DNA from: Bacteroidota bacterium
GTDB lineage: Bacteria > Bacteroidota > Bacteroidia > UKL13-3
NCBI GenBank assembly: GCA_947477885.1
Contig: CANJUD010000013.1
Location: 1 to 64,000, forward strand
Length of the DNA stretch: 64,000 nucleotides
Direction of reading: 5' to 3'
The notes under the pieces are model-generated. The model saw only the letters and a list, made by a program, of their open reading frames with translations, was not told the origin of the DNA and did no database searches. Of the stretch, positions 8,139-17,978 are shown piece after piece. Each line of letters begins with the position of its first letter. The first letter of the stretch is position 1. The position numbers and the translations under genes are program-made.

Positions 8139-10232
8139 GTGAACATCTCCACCCCATATCCCGTTTGGTATCTGCTATTGTGCATCGTTGCTGGTGCTGC
8201 CGCTTCGTGGTGGCTGTACCGCAAAAATAAAATACCTTTCGAAGATTCTCAGAAATGGCAATTATATATATTATCTGGATTTAGATTTTTAGCGGTAAGT
8301 ATTATATGTTTGCTATTGTTCAATCCGTTATTAAATACAGAAAATAGTCATAAAGAAAAACCATTAATTGTTGTTGCGGTCGACAATTCGCAGAGTGTCA
8401 TGGCTAATAAAGATTCCGCATTTTACAGAACAACGTTTGCCGATAATATCAAAAAAATAGAAGAGCAATTGGGAGATAATTTCGAAGTGAAATATCTTAC
8501 CTATGGCGAAAAAATAACGGATGGAAACAATATAACATTTGCTGAAAAACAAAGCGATTATAGCACACTAATTTCTGGAATTTATTCCCGTTATGAAAAT
8601 AATAATATCGGTGCTTTAATTTTGGCAGGCGATGGTTTATATAATAAAGGTGTAAATCCTGTTTATGAAGCTAAATCATTCAAATTCCCTGTATTTACTG
8701 TTGCCTTGGGCGATACCAACCACCAACGCGATATACGAATTAAAAAAGTTAAGCATAATGAAATTGCGTATTTGGGAAATACATTTCCAGTAAATATTGC
8801 CATGGTGGGTGATGGTTGCAACGGAGAGCAAGCAAAAGTTTCAATTATATATAAGGGCAACGAAATTTTTAATAAAAACATTATCATAGATGGGCAGAAT
8901 TTTGCGGCGGATATCCCCGCAGTTTTAGATGCCAAAGAATCGGGTCTGCAGCATTATACTATCAATGTAACACGACTCAGTAATGAAATAAGTTATATAA
9001 ATAATACGTATCAATTTGCAGTAGAAGTGCTGGATGGCAAACAGAAAATTCTATTGGCTGCACTCTCTCCACATCCCGATTTGGGGGCTTTGAAAAAATC
9101 TATTGAGAGCAATAAAAATTATGAAGCCAAAATAGTTTTCGTGAACGAGCTTGCAAAAATTACCGATTTAAAACAATATAATTTGGTAGTGATGCACCAA
9201 TTACCCGGCACTACGAATTCGGTACAAAATATATTAAACAACCTGCGTCAGATGCAGATTCCCACACTATTTATCGGGGGCACACAAAGCAATTGGCAAG
9301 TTTTGTCATCATACTTATCTGGATTAAGAATTAGCAGTTCGCCAGCAAATGAGAATGATGCAATTCCTATTGTTAATGGAAGTTTTAGTTTATTTTCATT
9401 AAGTGAAAATTTAAAAAGCACGCTCGCAAATTTCCCACCATTAAAATCACCTTTTGGAAATTATAACAATACAGGTTTTGAAGTTTTAGCAAACCAGCAA
9501 GTAGGATATGTAAAAACAAATAATCCATTAATAGCATTGAGCAAAGGCAATACCTGGCGTGTAGGAGTAATCTGCGGAGAAGGCATATGGCGTTGGCGTT
9601 TGGCCGATTTTAGCCAGAACAAAAACTATGATGTTTTTGATGAAATCATAAATAAAACAGTACAATATTTAGGTGTAAAAAGTGACCTCAGAAGATTCCG
9701 TTTGGTGAATTTTAAACCTTCGTATTTAGAAAATGAGCCACTACAATTGGATGCAGAAGTATATAATCCCAGTTACGAATTAGATAATAAAAATGATGTA
9801 GAATTTACCATCAATACCACCGATGAAAAACTATATAAATATACTTTTTCTAAAACCGCAAACGCATATACTTTAAATGCAGGAATTCTTGCTCCAGGAA
9901 TATATACTTATATCGCCAAAACCATGGTAGACGGTAAACAAGAGACAATCAATGGAACATTGTCTATACTACCACTACAAAACGAACTAGGTGAAACTGT
10001 AGCCGACCACAACCTTCTGGGTCAGCTTTCGCAGAACACTGGAGGCAATATGTTTTATCCCAAAGAACTCGACAAACTAGTAAAGCAACTCAAAGCATGC
10101 GAGGTAATAAAACCTATTATATATACTGAACGCGAAACCACCGATTTAATAAATTTGAAATGGTTGTTTATTATCATACTTCTGTTTATGTTGGTAGAGT
10201 GGCTTGTGAGGAAGATGAATGGGGTTGTGTAG
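8139..10232 (+). CDS. VWA-like membrane protein with large periplasmic region
   Basis: The 697-residue protein begins at a GTG. It has two N-terminal membrane segments (about residues 8-26 and 43-63), a large soluble part, and a C-terminal membrane segment (about 672-690) followed by a basic end. Directly after the second helix, IVVAVDNSQSVMA (about residues 78-89) contains a DxSxS metal-site motif like that of von Willebrand factor A domains. This layout, with membrane anchors and an exposed VWA-like domain, is a recurrent Bacteroidota type sometimes annotated as VWA or glutamine-amidotransferase-like protein. The partner and function are unknown. It is isolated: fabG is upstream across a repeat, and a large inverted repeat follows. 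Confidence 0.75.
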   Translation: MNISTPYPVWYLLLCIVAGAAASWWLYRKNKIPFEDSQKWQLYILSGFRFLAVSIICLLLFNPLLNTENSHKEKPLIVVAVDNSQSVMANKDSAFYRTTFADNIKKIEEQLGDNFEVKYLTYGEKITDGNNITFAEKQSDYSTLISGIYSRYENNNIGALILAGDGLYNKGVNPVYEAKSFKFPVFTVALGDTNHQRDIRIKKVKHNEIAYLGNTFPVNIAMVGDGCNGEQAKVSIIYKGNEIFNKNIIIDGQNFAADIPAVLDAKESGLQHYTINVTRLSNEISYINNTYQFAVEVLDGKQKILLAALSPHPDLGALKKSIESNKNYEAKIVFVNELAKITDLKQYNLVVMHQLPGTTNSVQNILNNLRQMQIPTLFIGGTQSNWQVLSSYLSGLRISSSPANENDAIPIVNGSFSLFSLSENLKSTLANFPPLKSPFGNYNNTGFEVLANQQVGYVKTNNPLIALSKGNTWRVGVICGEGIWRWRLADFSQNKNYDVFDEIINKTVQYLGVKSDLRRFRLVNFKPSYLENEPLQLDAEVYNPSYELDNKNDVEFTINTTDEKLYKYTFSKTANAYTLNAGILAPGIYTYIAKTMVDGKQETINGTLSILPLQNELGETVADHNLLGQLSQNTGGNMFYPKELDKLVKQLKACEVIKPIIYTERETTDLINLKWLFIIILLFMLVEWLVRKMNGVV

Positions 10233-10235
10233 TAA

Positions 10236-10397
10236 TCAGTGGTCAGTAAACAGTAGTCAGTATTGCTGTCGCCGAATTAGTCTGAATCACGGATTAGGCG
10301 AATTACACAGTTTTCACAGATTTTCTTGCAGATACACAATGGCATTATTGACCACCGCCGTATGGTAGTGATTACTGTCTACTGACCACTGTCTACT
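10236..10397. repeat. Inverted repeat between convergent genes (imperfect arms about 19-25 bp)
   Basis: The left arm near 10238-10258 reads CAGTGGTCAGTAAACAGTA. The right arm near 10370-10395, read on the minus strand, gives CAGTGGTCAGTAGACAGTA, a match of 18 in 19. Between them is a segment with GATTAGGCGAATTACACAG followed by TTTTCACAG, which resembles non-coding repeat material. The whole block fills the gap between the convergent VWA-like gene and the 1463-residue gene. It could be a small non-autonomous mobile element or a bidirectional termination structure; no transposase is present. Confidence 0.65.
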
Positions 10398-10400
10398 ATA

Positions 10401-13400
10401 TTACCACCCCGGAAAATCCCTCAAGAAATTGTTCTTTTGTTTCTCGGTCGATTCTCTGATACGAATATCTGGAGACTTTACTTTGGGTCCTTCTTTAATA
10501 ATAACTTCATTGAATTTAGCCTCACTGCTCAAGCCTCCTAATGAACCTTTACTATAATACAAATAATACCAAGTGCCTTTATTGGTGAGCAAATACATAT
10601 TCATAATATCGCCCTGTTTTTTCTTTTCAATCGATATTTTTATTTTCACAAATTTGTTGAGTAGTTTTTTATTGATTGCTGTTAATCCAGCTTCTCCATC
10701 ATATACATATCTTTTGCTTTTGCTATGCCAGTCCAATTTAAGATTACCAAAAACCAATGCTTTCTCAAATTCATTTGCAATTAAAAACTTCCCGTCTTCA
10801 GTATTTTTTTTCTGCCATTTCTCTAAGGTCTTATCATCTAAAAATTCAGCAGCACACTTCTTGGCAAAATCGTTGGAATACCGAACTGTCTTGGCCCTTT
10901 CGTTGTCTGCTTCAAAATTATCGAACATATTATTTAGTGCTGACTTTGGGAATGGAAAATCCATCAATAACATGGTCTCAAAATTTACGCTAGCAGAATC
11001 ACCCATCGCCACATTACAATTTCCTGCAGCTTCAATTTTAATATCGCTCATCTTAAAGTTAAACTTAAATCTTCCCTCTGCATAGGCTTCGTTGCTGTTT
11101 TCTTTAATTAAGAAATAAGGGCCGCGAAGTGACTTCTTTTGGTAACGTGCAGAGTCGGCAATTACAAACTGACGATTCTCTTCATCATAAAACAATACGC
11201 CATGTGCACGCATTATTTCTACATCGCCAAAATATCTTTTCCTGCACGAGAAACCTGCATATACATGGGGCGAATCTGCATTGTAAGCAATACCTGTATA
11301 TAAGTCGGCTTTATATTGATTTTTGGGTGTGCTGAATGACAATATAACGGAATCGGGATTAATGCGTTTGGTGAACTGGTATGGCTCTGTTCTAAGTGCC
11401 CACAGCTCATGTATAGGTCTTATAAATCCATCAAACTCTAAGAACAATGCATTCGATAACAAGTTAATATTTCCTTTGAATCCAAACTTGGGTCCCACCA
11501 AAAAGCTATCCCTGTCATTAATAGGACAAGTACCTATAATACGACCCCGCTGGTTGTCGGTAATTTTTTCGAAATGTATTACTTGTTTATGCCCTTTCGA
11601 ATCTACATAATCATAAAAACCTCCGCCTTCCATTTTGTATTTACCGCGGATTTGTATTTCGCAATCATATAGTTTATGATATTCGCTCACACTATCGCAC
11701 GTAAGTTTTGAGTTATCCAAACGACGCATATATGCTTCCGATTCTATGATAACATTTTGTTTGTCGGGATATACTTTACCATCGCATACATTGATAAAAG
11801 GAACTTCCTTTATATCTAATATATTATCCTTCATTGTATATGTTGCTTTGCCGGCGGTGAACTTGAGAGAATCTTGCCCGTTTTTTGTAGATATAAAATG
11901 CGGGTCAACAGTGCCGGGAGGTTTTACAAGCGTAATTCTACGTGGGTCGATTTCCCATTTAAAATCATTCAAGTTTGTACGATATTCATTAATAGGGAAA
12001 AAAGTATTTGCTCCCTCATTGTTCGATTTGAAATCACCGTAGCGTTTATCAAAATCAACAAACGAATTTACATTGTTCGAGAAAAATGCAATCTTGGTTG
12101 TATCATCACCTTTTATTTTAAAGTCAGATACTACTGCATTCACTGTAATAGGATGGAAGTCGAATACATCGGATGCGAGTATTGCCTTGTCAAATTCTAG
12201 TCGCCCACGTCCTTCTAAAGTAACCGGGGTTAAAGTAATAGTGCCATACATGTTTGCTTTACCCTTGAAAATATTTAACGGGGTTTCACGATTGCTCACA
12301 TCCATTTGGTCTTCTTTTGCTTTCCAGTGCATATATACATCGGTGCCTTTCACATCGGGCACACTGGAAGTACGTGCAATATTATACTCTTCGAACATGC
12401 CGTTGGTGGAATCGAGGAACATAAAATACCTAGCCGAGTATCCTACAGATGAAAGATATTCTACCTTGCCTGTGCCTATAAATCCTTCATTGCTTAATGC
12501 CACTTGTCCAAAGTTTTTACCCTTGCCTCCATACATCGAGAAACCTTCTGGCGGGTTTTGACGAATAAACCCCAGTGAATAATCTTTTTGCACGGTGAGG
12601 GTGTCATTAAAGTCAGGCACAATTCCTCCTGATGCAAACAGCCCGGAAAGTTTAATATCTTCCAACTTAAAATTATCCAAACTTCTGATAGTAAAAGGAT
12701 CTGTTTTAAAATAAAATTCTTCTCTATTATATACTCCGCCAAAAATTTCTGGTTTATCATAATATACCATGGCACCGCGGTCGCTCACAAACATTGGGTA
12801 TTCAGGATAATCTTTAAGTCCTGATTTGTTGTTTTCTTTATCTATATATAAAGTACCATATATATTTTGTAGCACCGTTTTTACCAATACATATTTTTCT
12901 GGATTTTCACGCGAGGGACATACAAATCGCATAGAATCCACATTGTCCAGTTTAATTAAAAAGTTATTATAATCGAAGTAAAAGTTTTTGCCATAAAAAT
13001 CAAATCGCCCGGCGTGCATCCTGCCACCAAAAGCCATGTTTCTGTTTTTTCGTACTGTAAATTGTTGAGAATTGGGAACCACATATACACTTTGCGAATC
13101 GGAGAATTGCAATCCTTTTACACCTTCTAATACCAAGTCGTTGTTCAGCAAGTTTATCATACCGTTTGGCTTGCTCGAAATTAAAGATTGCATACCTATT
13201 ACATCAAAATCAGCCAGTTTTTCATGCGCCAAAAAATACTCAGAGGTTTTGGGCAATACGGTTACTAGGTCTTTGTCCTTGTCATATAATATAAACCCTT
13301 TATCATTCATCAAAATAAGCAAACCTATAACATATTCCGTTTTGTTATTCATATATTGGGCAAACTCGGCAGGAGTGAATATTTGGGGGCTTGCATATCC

Positions 13401-14792
13401 GTCTTTCTTTCTTTTTAATACAAAAGTTCGCATCCGTTCAATAGGATTATATTCTAAAATCCCTTGTAAAGCATCGTAGCGTTGGTCTCTAAAATAATTG
13501 CCCGATTCAAACTTGGCAGTACCAGAGGGGTTAATCATACTAAAAGCATAAAAAGGCAAATCGATGGTCCAAAAAATCGCGTCGCAAGTAATTTCCATGC
13601 GGTGATATGAATCTTTGAAAGGAGTAAGCCCAAATCCTTTATCACTGCGCGTGACCGACAACTCCCGCGTTTTTTCGCTAAAGTTACATCCCGCTGAAAG
13701 GTGAAAAACAGAATCCATTTTATCGGTAACTGAATCACGCATATATAAACTTATCATTGCATTATCAGTAATAATTCCTGCTGGTTTTATTACAAATTCT
13801 TTTTTGGCAAATGCACGACCGGTTAATTTGTTTTTATAATATATATCTATATGTGCCCTTACCGAATCATTGCCATTGGCTTGTATGCCCTGCCCTTGAT
13901 GTAAAAAACCTCCTGATAAATCGATATTGGGAAATATGTTTTTTATAAACAATGTTTTTTCATACGAATTAAATTTAGGGAAAAAAGTTCCTGCACCGCG
14001 GGTTACATTTCCTTTGTCTTCAAAATTTCCATATAATGTTTGTGCAAAGAAATAGGTGTTTTTATAACTTACTGAATCTGCTTTAAAATCGGAACGCACG
14101 GTGTTGATAGTATAGTTGTTTAGTTGTACAAAAACCTTGGTGGTGTCCAAGCCCGTCCTACGCCAGTCTACACGGCCCTTTTTGCCAGTCCATTCATTTT
14201 TATACGGCAAGTAAGTGCCCGATGTTTTTCTAATAAATATGGTATCGGCATCGGTAACGGAGCAGGTGATATCTACACTTTTTAATTTTAAAATAGGGAA
14301 ACGTTTAAATTGTAAATCATAACTTTCAGCATTGGTACTCCACTCATGTTTGTCATCGGCAAACAACGTTCTTTTGGTAAAAAAGTTGAGGGAGAAGTTT
14401 AAAAAATTGGGGAGCTTGTCGGGGTCATTTTCCAAAGTTTGTATATAATATCCCTGCCATTTGTCGAGCCCCGTTTCTTCAGCCGGCGTAATTAAAAAGT
14501 AATTAATAATTTTTATATAAGGCCAGAAAAAATCTTCCTGTGTTTTGCCTGACATGATCATGGTGTTACATGTTTTAACCAATAGTCGTTTTTGCAGGGT
14601 GGTGATTATGTTCTTTTTCCAGCTTTTAATAAACTTTTCTGCATCATTATTCAATTTGCTATTGGCGGCTTCGCCAATATACTTTTCAAAATCATCAATA
14701 AATTTTACGGTATCTACATTGAAGAAAGTGATTTGAGAAAAACCACGGAATCCCAATAAAATAAAGGCAATAAGCCAAATGTATTTTTTCAT
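10401..14792 (-). CDS. Very large secreted protein of unknown function (1463 aa)
   Basis: The protein starts with a clear signal peptide (MKKYIWLIAFILLGFRGFSQ) with likely cleavage after about residue 19. No transmembrane segment or lipobox follows, so it is probably periplasmic or on the surface. I do not recognise a catalytic domain. The body has many short beta-strand-like segments, several GGG- and DYNNF-type turns, and recurrent phrases about 80-120 residues apart (for example GAGTFFPKFNSYEKT and GANTFFPINEYRT), which suggests degenerate internal repeats. No T9SS-type tail is evident; the C-terminus ends in RESTEKQKNNFLRDFPGW. It is probably in one transcription unit with prmA, 53 bases upstream on the same strand. 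The gene is real (long, open, normal composition) but its role is unknown. Confidence 0.85.
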   Translation of the reverse strand: MKKYIWLIAFILLGFRGFSQITFFNVDTVKFIDDFEKYIGEAANSKLNNDAEKFIKSWKKNIITTLQKRLLVKTCNTMIMSGKTQEDFFWPYIKIINYFLITPAEETGLDKWQGYYIQTLENDPDKLPNFLNFSLNFFTKRTLFADDKHEWSTNAESYDLQFKRFPILKLKSVDITCSVTDADTIFIRKTSGTYLPYKNEWTGKKGRVDWRRTGLDTTKVFVQLNNYTINTVRSDFKADSVSYKNTYFFAQTLYGNFEDKGNVTRGAGTFFPKFNSYEKTLFIKNIFPNIDLSGGFLHQGQGIQANGNDSVRAHIDIYYKNKLTGRAFAKKEFVIKPAGIITDNAMISLYMRDSVTDKMDSVFHLSAGCNFSEKTRELSVTRSDKGFGLTPFKDSYHRMEITCDAIFWTIDLPFYAFSMINPSGTAKFESGNYFRDQRYDALQGILEYNPIERMRTFVLKRKKDGYASPQIFTPAEFAQYMNNKTEYVIGLLILMNDKGFILYDKDKDLVTVLPKTSEYFLAHEKLADFDVIGMQSLISSKPNGMINLLNNDLVLEGVKGLQFSDSQSVYVVPNSQQFTVRKNRNMAFGGRMHAGRFDFYGKNFYFDYNNFLIKLDNVDSMRFVCPSRENPEKYVLVKTVLQNIYGTLYIDKENNKSGLKDYPEYPMFVSDRGAMVYYDKPEIFGGVYNREEFYFKTDPFTIRSLDNFKLEDIKLSGLFASGGIVPDFNDTLTVQKDYSLGFIRQNPPEGFSMYGGKGKNFGQVALSNEGFIGTGKVEYLSSVGYSARYFMFLDSTNGMFEEYNIARTSSVPDVKGTDVYMHWKAKEDQMDVSNRETPLNIFKGKANMYGTITLTPVTLEGRGRLEFDKAILASDVFDFHPITVNAVVSDFKIKGDDTTKIAFFSNNVNSFVDFDKRYGDFKSNNEGANTFFPINEYRTNLNDFKWEIDPRRITLVKPPGTVDPHFISTKNGQDSLKFTAGKATYTMKDNILDIKEVPFINVCDGKVYPDKQNVIIESEAYMRRLDNSKLTCDSVSEYHKLYDCEIQIRGKYKMEGGGFYDYVDSKGHKQVIHFEKITDNQRGRIIGTCPINDRDSFLVGPKFGFKGNINLLSNALFLEFDGFIRPIHELWALRTEPYQFTKRINPDSVILSFSTPKNQYKADLYTGIAYNADSPHVYAGFSCRKRYFGDVEIMRAHGVLFYDEENRQFVIADSARYQKKSLRGPYFLIKENSNEAYAEGRFKFNFKMSDIKIEAAGNCNVAMGDSASVNFETMLLMDFPFPKSALNNMFDNFEADNERAKTVRYSNDFAKKCAAEFLDDKTLEKWQKKNTEDGKFLIANEFEKALVFGNLKLDWHSKSKRYVYDGEAGLTAINKKLLNKFVKIKISIEKKKQGDIMNMYLLTNKGTWYYLYYSKGSLGGLSSEAKFNEVIIKEGPKVKSPDIRIRESTEKQKNNFLRDFPGW

Positions 14793-14845
14793 TTAAAAGT
14801 ATAAAAAGTGATATCTTATATAATAACGTAAAACCTAAATTTTTA

Positions 14846-15682
14846 TTATAGTTTGTTTTTTACCAGCACCATCGCGGTCCATTCGTTCTCCGTTATTTTT
14901 TGCTTCAAAGTTAGGCCATGTGCCAAGGCAGCGTTCAACAAATCGTCCACATCCTTTTCGTAAAAACCACTCATAAATAATAAGCCATTCAACTCAATCA
15001 ATTCGGCCATTTCAGCCATTGTTGCTGTTAATATATTCTTATTGATATTAGCCAAAACAAAACTAAAAATATTCCCTGTTGCTTTGCTGATATCACCTTG
15101 CTCAAAAACTATATTTTTTATTTTATTCAGTTCTGCATTTTCATATAAATTTTCAGCAGCCCAATCGTCAATATCTACGGCGAATACTTCTCGTGCACCT
15201 AGCATAGAGGCCATCACAGAGAGCACCCCGGTACCACAACCGTAATCAAATATATATTTGCTTGTGAAATTTTCGGTCAGCATTAATTGCAATATCAGCC
15301 GTGTAGTTTCATGGTGCCCGGTGCCAAAACTCATCTTAGGCTGGATGGTCAACTGATGCATAAACTCGAGCCTTTCAGGATGAAAAGGAGTTCTTATATA
15401 AATATCTTGGTTGATGCAAATAGGTTCGTATGATGCTTCCCATTCGGCATTCCAGTTGCGTTGTGCGATGGTTTTCTCGCTCACATTTTTTAATGATATT
15501 TCGTAGGCATGAAGTAGGTCTTCAAACTTTACCCGTTCAAATGTTTTTTCTGGAATAAAGGCAGAGAAACTATCATCATGCTCCACAAATCCTTCAAACC
15601 CATCGGCAGCCAACTCAGATATCAGCATATCCTTGGTATCGCCCACAGCTGGAATATTAAACTCTAAATAATGTTCGTTCAT
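14846..15682 (-). CDS. prmA: Ribosomal protein L11 methyltransferase
   Basis: PrmA trimethylates ribosomal protein L11 using S-adenosylmethionine in the cytosol. The 278-residue product has the PrmA-specific segment FGTGHHETTRLIL, SAM motif I DYGCGTGVLSVMASMLGA, an acidic VDIDDWA motif II, and the substrate-loop LANINKNIL. The chosen start is the ATG at 15682, giving MNEHYLEF. A TTG nine bases earlier at 15691 lies within the TTTGCCC stretch that looks like the promoter, so it is unlikely to be translated. The gene is divergent from the neighbouring glycosyltransferase pair and upstream of the 1463-residue secreted protein. Confidence 0.9.
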   Translation of the reverse strand: MNEHYLEFNIPAVGDTKDMLISELAADGFEGFVEHDDSFSAFIPEKTFERVKFEDLLHAYEISLKNVSEKTIAQRNWNAEWEASYEPICINQDIYIRTPFHPERLEFMHQLTIQPKMSFGTGHHETTRLILQLMLTENFTSKYIFDYGCGTGVLSVMASMLGAREVFAVDIDDWAAENLYENAELNKIKNIVFEQGDISKATGNIFSFVLANINKNILTATMAEMAELIELNGLLFMSGFYEKDVDDLLNAALAHGLTLKQKITENEWTAMVLVKNKL

Positions 15683-15771
15683 CAAGGGCAAATTTGGTTA
15701 AAAAAGTTGGTTATAGCAAGAGCTTTATAAATCATTACCCTTTTACCCAAAATATACTGTTAATTTGCACC

Positions 15772-16899
15772 GTGCCTATCGTACTCGAATTATTTCACCA
15801 CTACCTAGATAACAGTTCCAATTGGTTATATCATTTGCTGCAACCCATGCAACAAGTGGCTTTAAAAGTAGCTGCTCCCGTTTATATAAATCCAAATTTT
15901 AATTTGAAGGGTGAAAAAATCCCTATGCGAAATAATCTGATTGCCAACCCATCAGGACTTTTGGGAAATATAAAGTACAAGCAAAATATAAAACATATAA
16001 AAAAGTGGATGGTTGAAAATGCAAGCGAATTTGATATCGTTCATGCACATTTTTCGATGGTGGGTTGGGAGTATATGGATGTGTGCAAACAGCTCAATAA
16101 AAAACTAATGGTATCATTTTATGGTTTCGATTATGAATACCTCCCACATGTAGAACCTATATGGCAAATCCGCTACCAGCATATGTTTGCCAAAGCTGAT
16201 GTGTTTATATGCGAAGGGCCGCATGGCAAAGAAACTTTGCTCAAAAAGGGTTGCCCTGCAGAAAAAATATATATTATACCTTTGGGTGTGGACGTGCCTA
16301 GTACCAAACCCGAAAAACATAAACTTGTGAATGAACTGAACTTAATTCAGATAGCAAACTTTAAAGAGAAAAAGGGACAAATAGATACCTTGGTTGCATT
16401 CGCCGCCGCACTGGATACTTGCCCCAATATGCACCTCACGATGGTGGGCGATGGAGCGAAAATAAATGAATGTCGCGAATTTGCAGAGTTCGACAATATA
16501 CAAGAAGAAGTTACTTTTATTCCACACTTACCTTTTGAAAAATTACCCGAATTATTATATAACAATCAAGTACTGATACAACCCAGCAAACATACTAGCG
16601 ACTACGACTGCGAGGGCGGTGCACCCGTTGTACTGCTGGATGCAATGGCCAATGGATTGCCTATTATATCAACCAAACATTGTGATATTCCGCACTTGGT
16701 AAAAGATGGGGAAACAGGATTGCTGTCATCAGAAAATGATGTATTAAATCTACAAAAACATATAGAACAGTTTTATAATATGGACAGCGAGTATTATAAT
16801 ACTTTTTCACAGAATTGTTATTCGCATACCAAACAAAATTTCGACCATATAATCTGCTCTCAAAAATTGGAGCATTTATATATAGAACTATGCAAATAA
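15772..16899 (+). CDS. Glycosyltransferase family 4 (GT-B) protein
   Basis: This is a retaining GT-B glycosyltransferase that would transfer a sugar from a nucleotide donor in cell-surface polysaccharide or glycolipid synthesis. The C-terminal donor-binding half is clear: IPLGVDVPS, the LIQIANFKEKKGQID segment, MVGDGAKINECREF, and the EGGAPVVLLDAMANGLPII motif with the conserved Glu near GAPVVLLDAMA. I place the start at GTG 15772 (about 375 residues) because TTAATTTGC, a promoter-like box, lies right upstream; an earlier in-frame start at 15694 would overlap the promoter region of divergent prmA. The next glycosyltransferase overlaps its stop by 10 bases, so the two are co-translated. The exact substrate is unknown. 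Confidence 0.85.
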   Translation: MPIVLELFHHYLDNSSNWLYHLLQPMQQVALKVAAPVYINPNFNLKGEKIPMRNNLIANPSGLLGNIKYKQNIKHIKKWMVENASEFDIVHAHFSMVGWEYMDVCKQLNKKLMVSFYGFDYEYLPHVEPIWQIRYQHMFAKADVFICEGPHGKETLLKKGCPAEKIYIIPLGVDVPSTKPEKHKLVNELNLIQIANFKEKKGQIDTLVAFAAALDTCPNMHLTMVGDGAKINECREFAEFDNIQEEVTFIPHLPFEKLPELLYNNQVLIQPSKHTSDYDCEGGAPVVLLDAMANGLPIISTKHCDIPHLVKDGETGLLSSENDVLNLQKHIEQFYNMDSEYYNTFSQNCYSHTKQNFDHIICSQKLEHLYIELCK

Positions 16900-17978
16900 T
16901 TGTTGCAGCATATAACCGACCACAGGCATTATACACTATGCTGCAATCCTTGGCCAAGGCTACAAAGCAAGGAAACATAACACTCACCATTAGTATTGAT
17001 TTTTCAGAGAAGCAGGCAGAAGTATATACTGTTGCAAATAATTTTGAATGGGAATTTGGAACTAAAAGTATTATACAACAAGATAACAGTTTAGGATTAA
17101 AAAAGCATATACTAAATCTCATTTCGCAAATTGAAATAAATGATACCCCGGCTTTAATACTAGAAGATGATTTATATATAACTGATAACTATCATCTGTA
17201 CGCAACAGAAGCCTATCATTATTATCATAGCGACAAAAATATTTGCGGTTTATCATTATATCATCAACCCTACCAACAACTTACGGAACTCCCTTTCTGG
17301 CCTGTGTTTGACGGAAGTGATGTATACTTTATGCAGTATCCATCTTCTTCAGGTTTTGTATTGTTTCCATGGGCTGCAAAAGAATTTTTAAACCGGACAG
17401 AAAATAAAACCGACGATTATTTATATACTTTACCCATACCAGAAAAGATTGCAGCATGGCCACAAAATTCATGGAAAAAATGGTTGTGTGCTTGGATGGT
17501 AGAACAACAAAAATATATGGTTTATCCTAGAGCTTCCTTTACTACCAACACAGGTATTGCAGGCGAGCACCACCGCAAAAACAGCAACCAGTTCCAATCA
17601 AATTTATGGACAGGTTTTGAAGGCAATGCACGGTTTAAAAACCTTACAGGAAGTATTGCAGTATATGATAGTTATATGGAACATATACCCATAGAAAATA
17701 CAAGTTTTGATATATACGGACAAAAAATCCCCAAACATGTTTTCACCGAAAAAGTACTCACTTCCCAAAATATTCCGCATCCCGAAAAAACCTACGCTCT
17801 AGATTTCAAACCCCCAGAGCTCAACTATATCAATGGTGTGCAAGGAACAGGATTAAATTTGGTAAAGGCAGCTAACAAAAATATATATAATATAGTTCCG
17901 CAGCATTTGGTCAATTATTTTATACCGCAGAGTTCGCCCGGGTTGTGGTTACGAAATTGGGTGAAAAATAAATTTTAA
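16890..17978 (+). CDS. GT2/GNT-I-like glycosyltransferase
   Basis: The 362-residue product begins MQIIVAAYNRPQALYTMLQ, the nucleotide-binding strand typical of GT-A glycosyltransferases. Its acidic metal-binding motif appears as ALILEDDLYITDNYH, similar to the EDD motif of GNT-I-like enzymes. It has no signal peptide or membrane helices. The ATG at 16890 lies inside the last codons of the upstream GT4 gene (10-base overlap), which argues for this start over the in-frame codon at 16815. Together the two enzymes probably add successive sugars to one surface glycan. The 3' end overlaps the convergent AlkD-like gene by 4 bases. The sugar specificity cannot be read from the sequence. Confidence 0.8.
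   Translation: MQIIVAAYNRPQALYTMLQSLAKATKQGNITLTISIDFSEKQAEVYTVANNFEWEFGTKSIIQQDNSLGLKKHILNLISQIEINDTPALILEDDLYITDNYHLYATEAYHYYHSDKNICGLSLYHQPYQQLTELPFWPVFDGSDVYFMQYPSSSGFVLFPWAAKEFLNRTENKTDDYLYTLPIPEKIAAWPQNSWKKWLCAWMVEQQKYMVYPRASFTTNTGIAGEHHRKNSNQFQSNLWTGFEGNARFKNLTGSIAVYDSYMEHIPIENTSFDIYGQKIPKHVFTEKVLTSQNIPHPEKTYALDFKPPELNYINGVQGTGLNLVKAANKNIYNIVPQHLVNYFIPQSSPGLWLRNWVKNKF

Noticed and set aside
15694-15771. An upstream start for the GT4 glycosyltransferase
   Set aside because: It would overlap the promoter region of divergent prmA, and the promoter-like TTAATTTGC lies just before the GTG at 15772.
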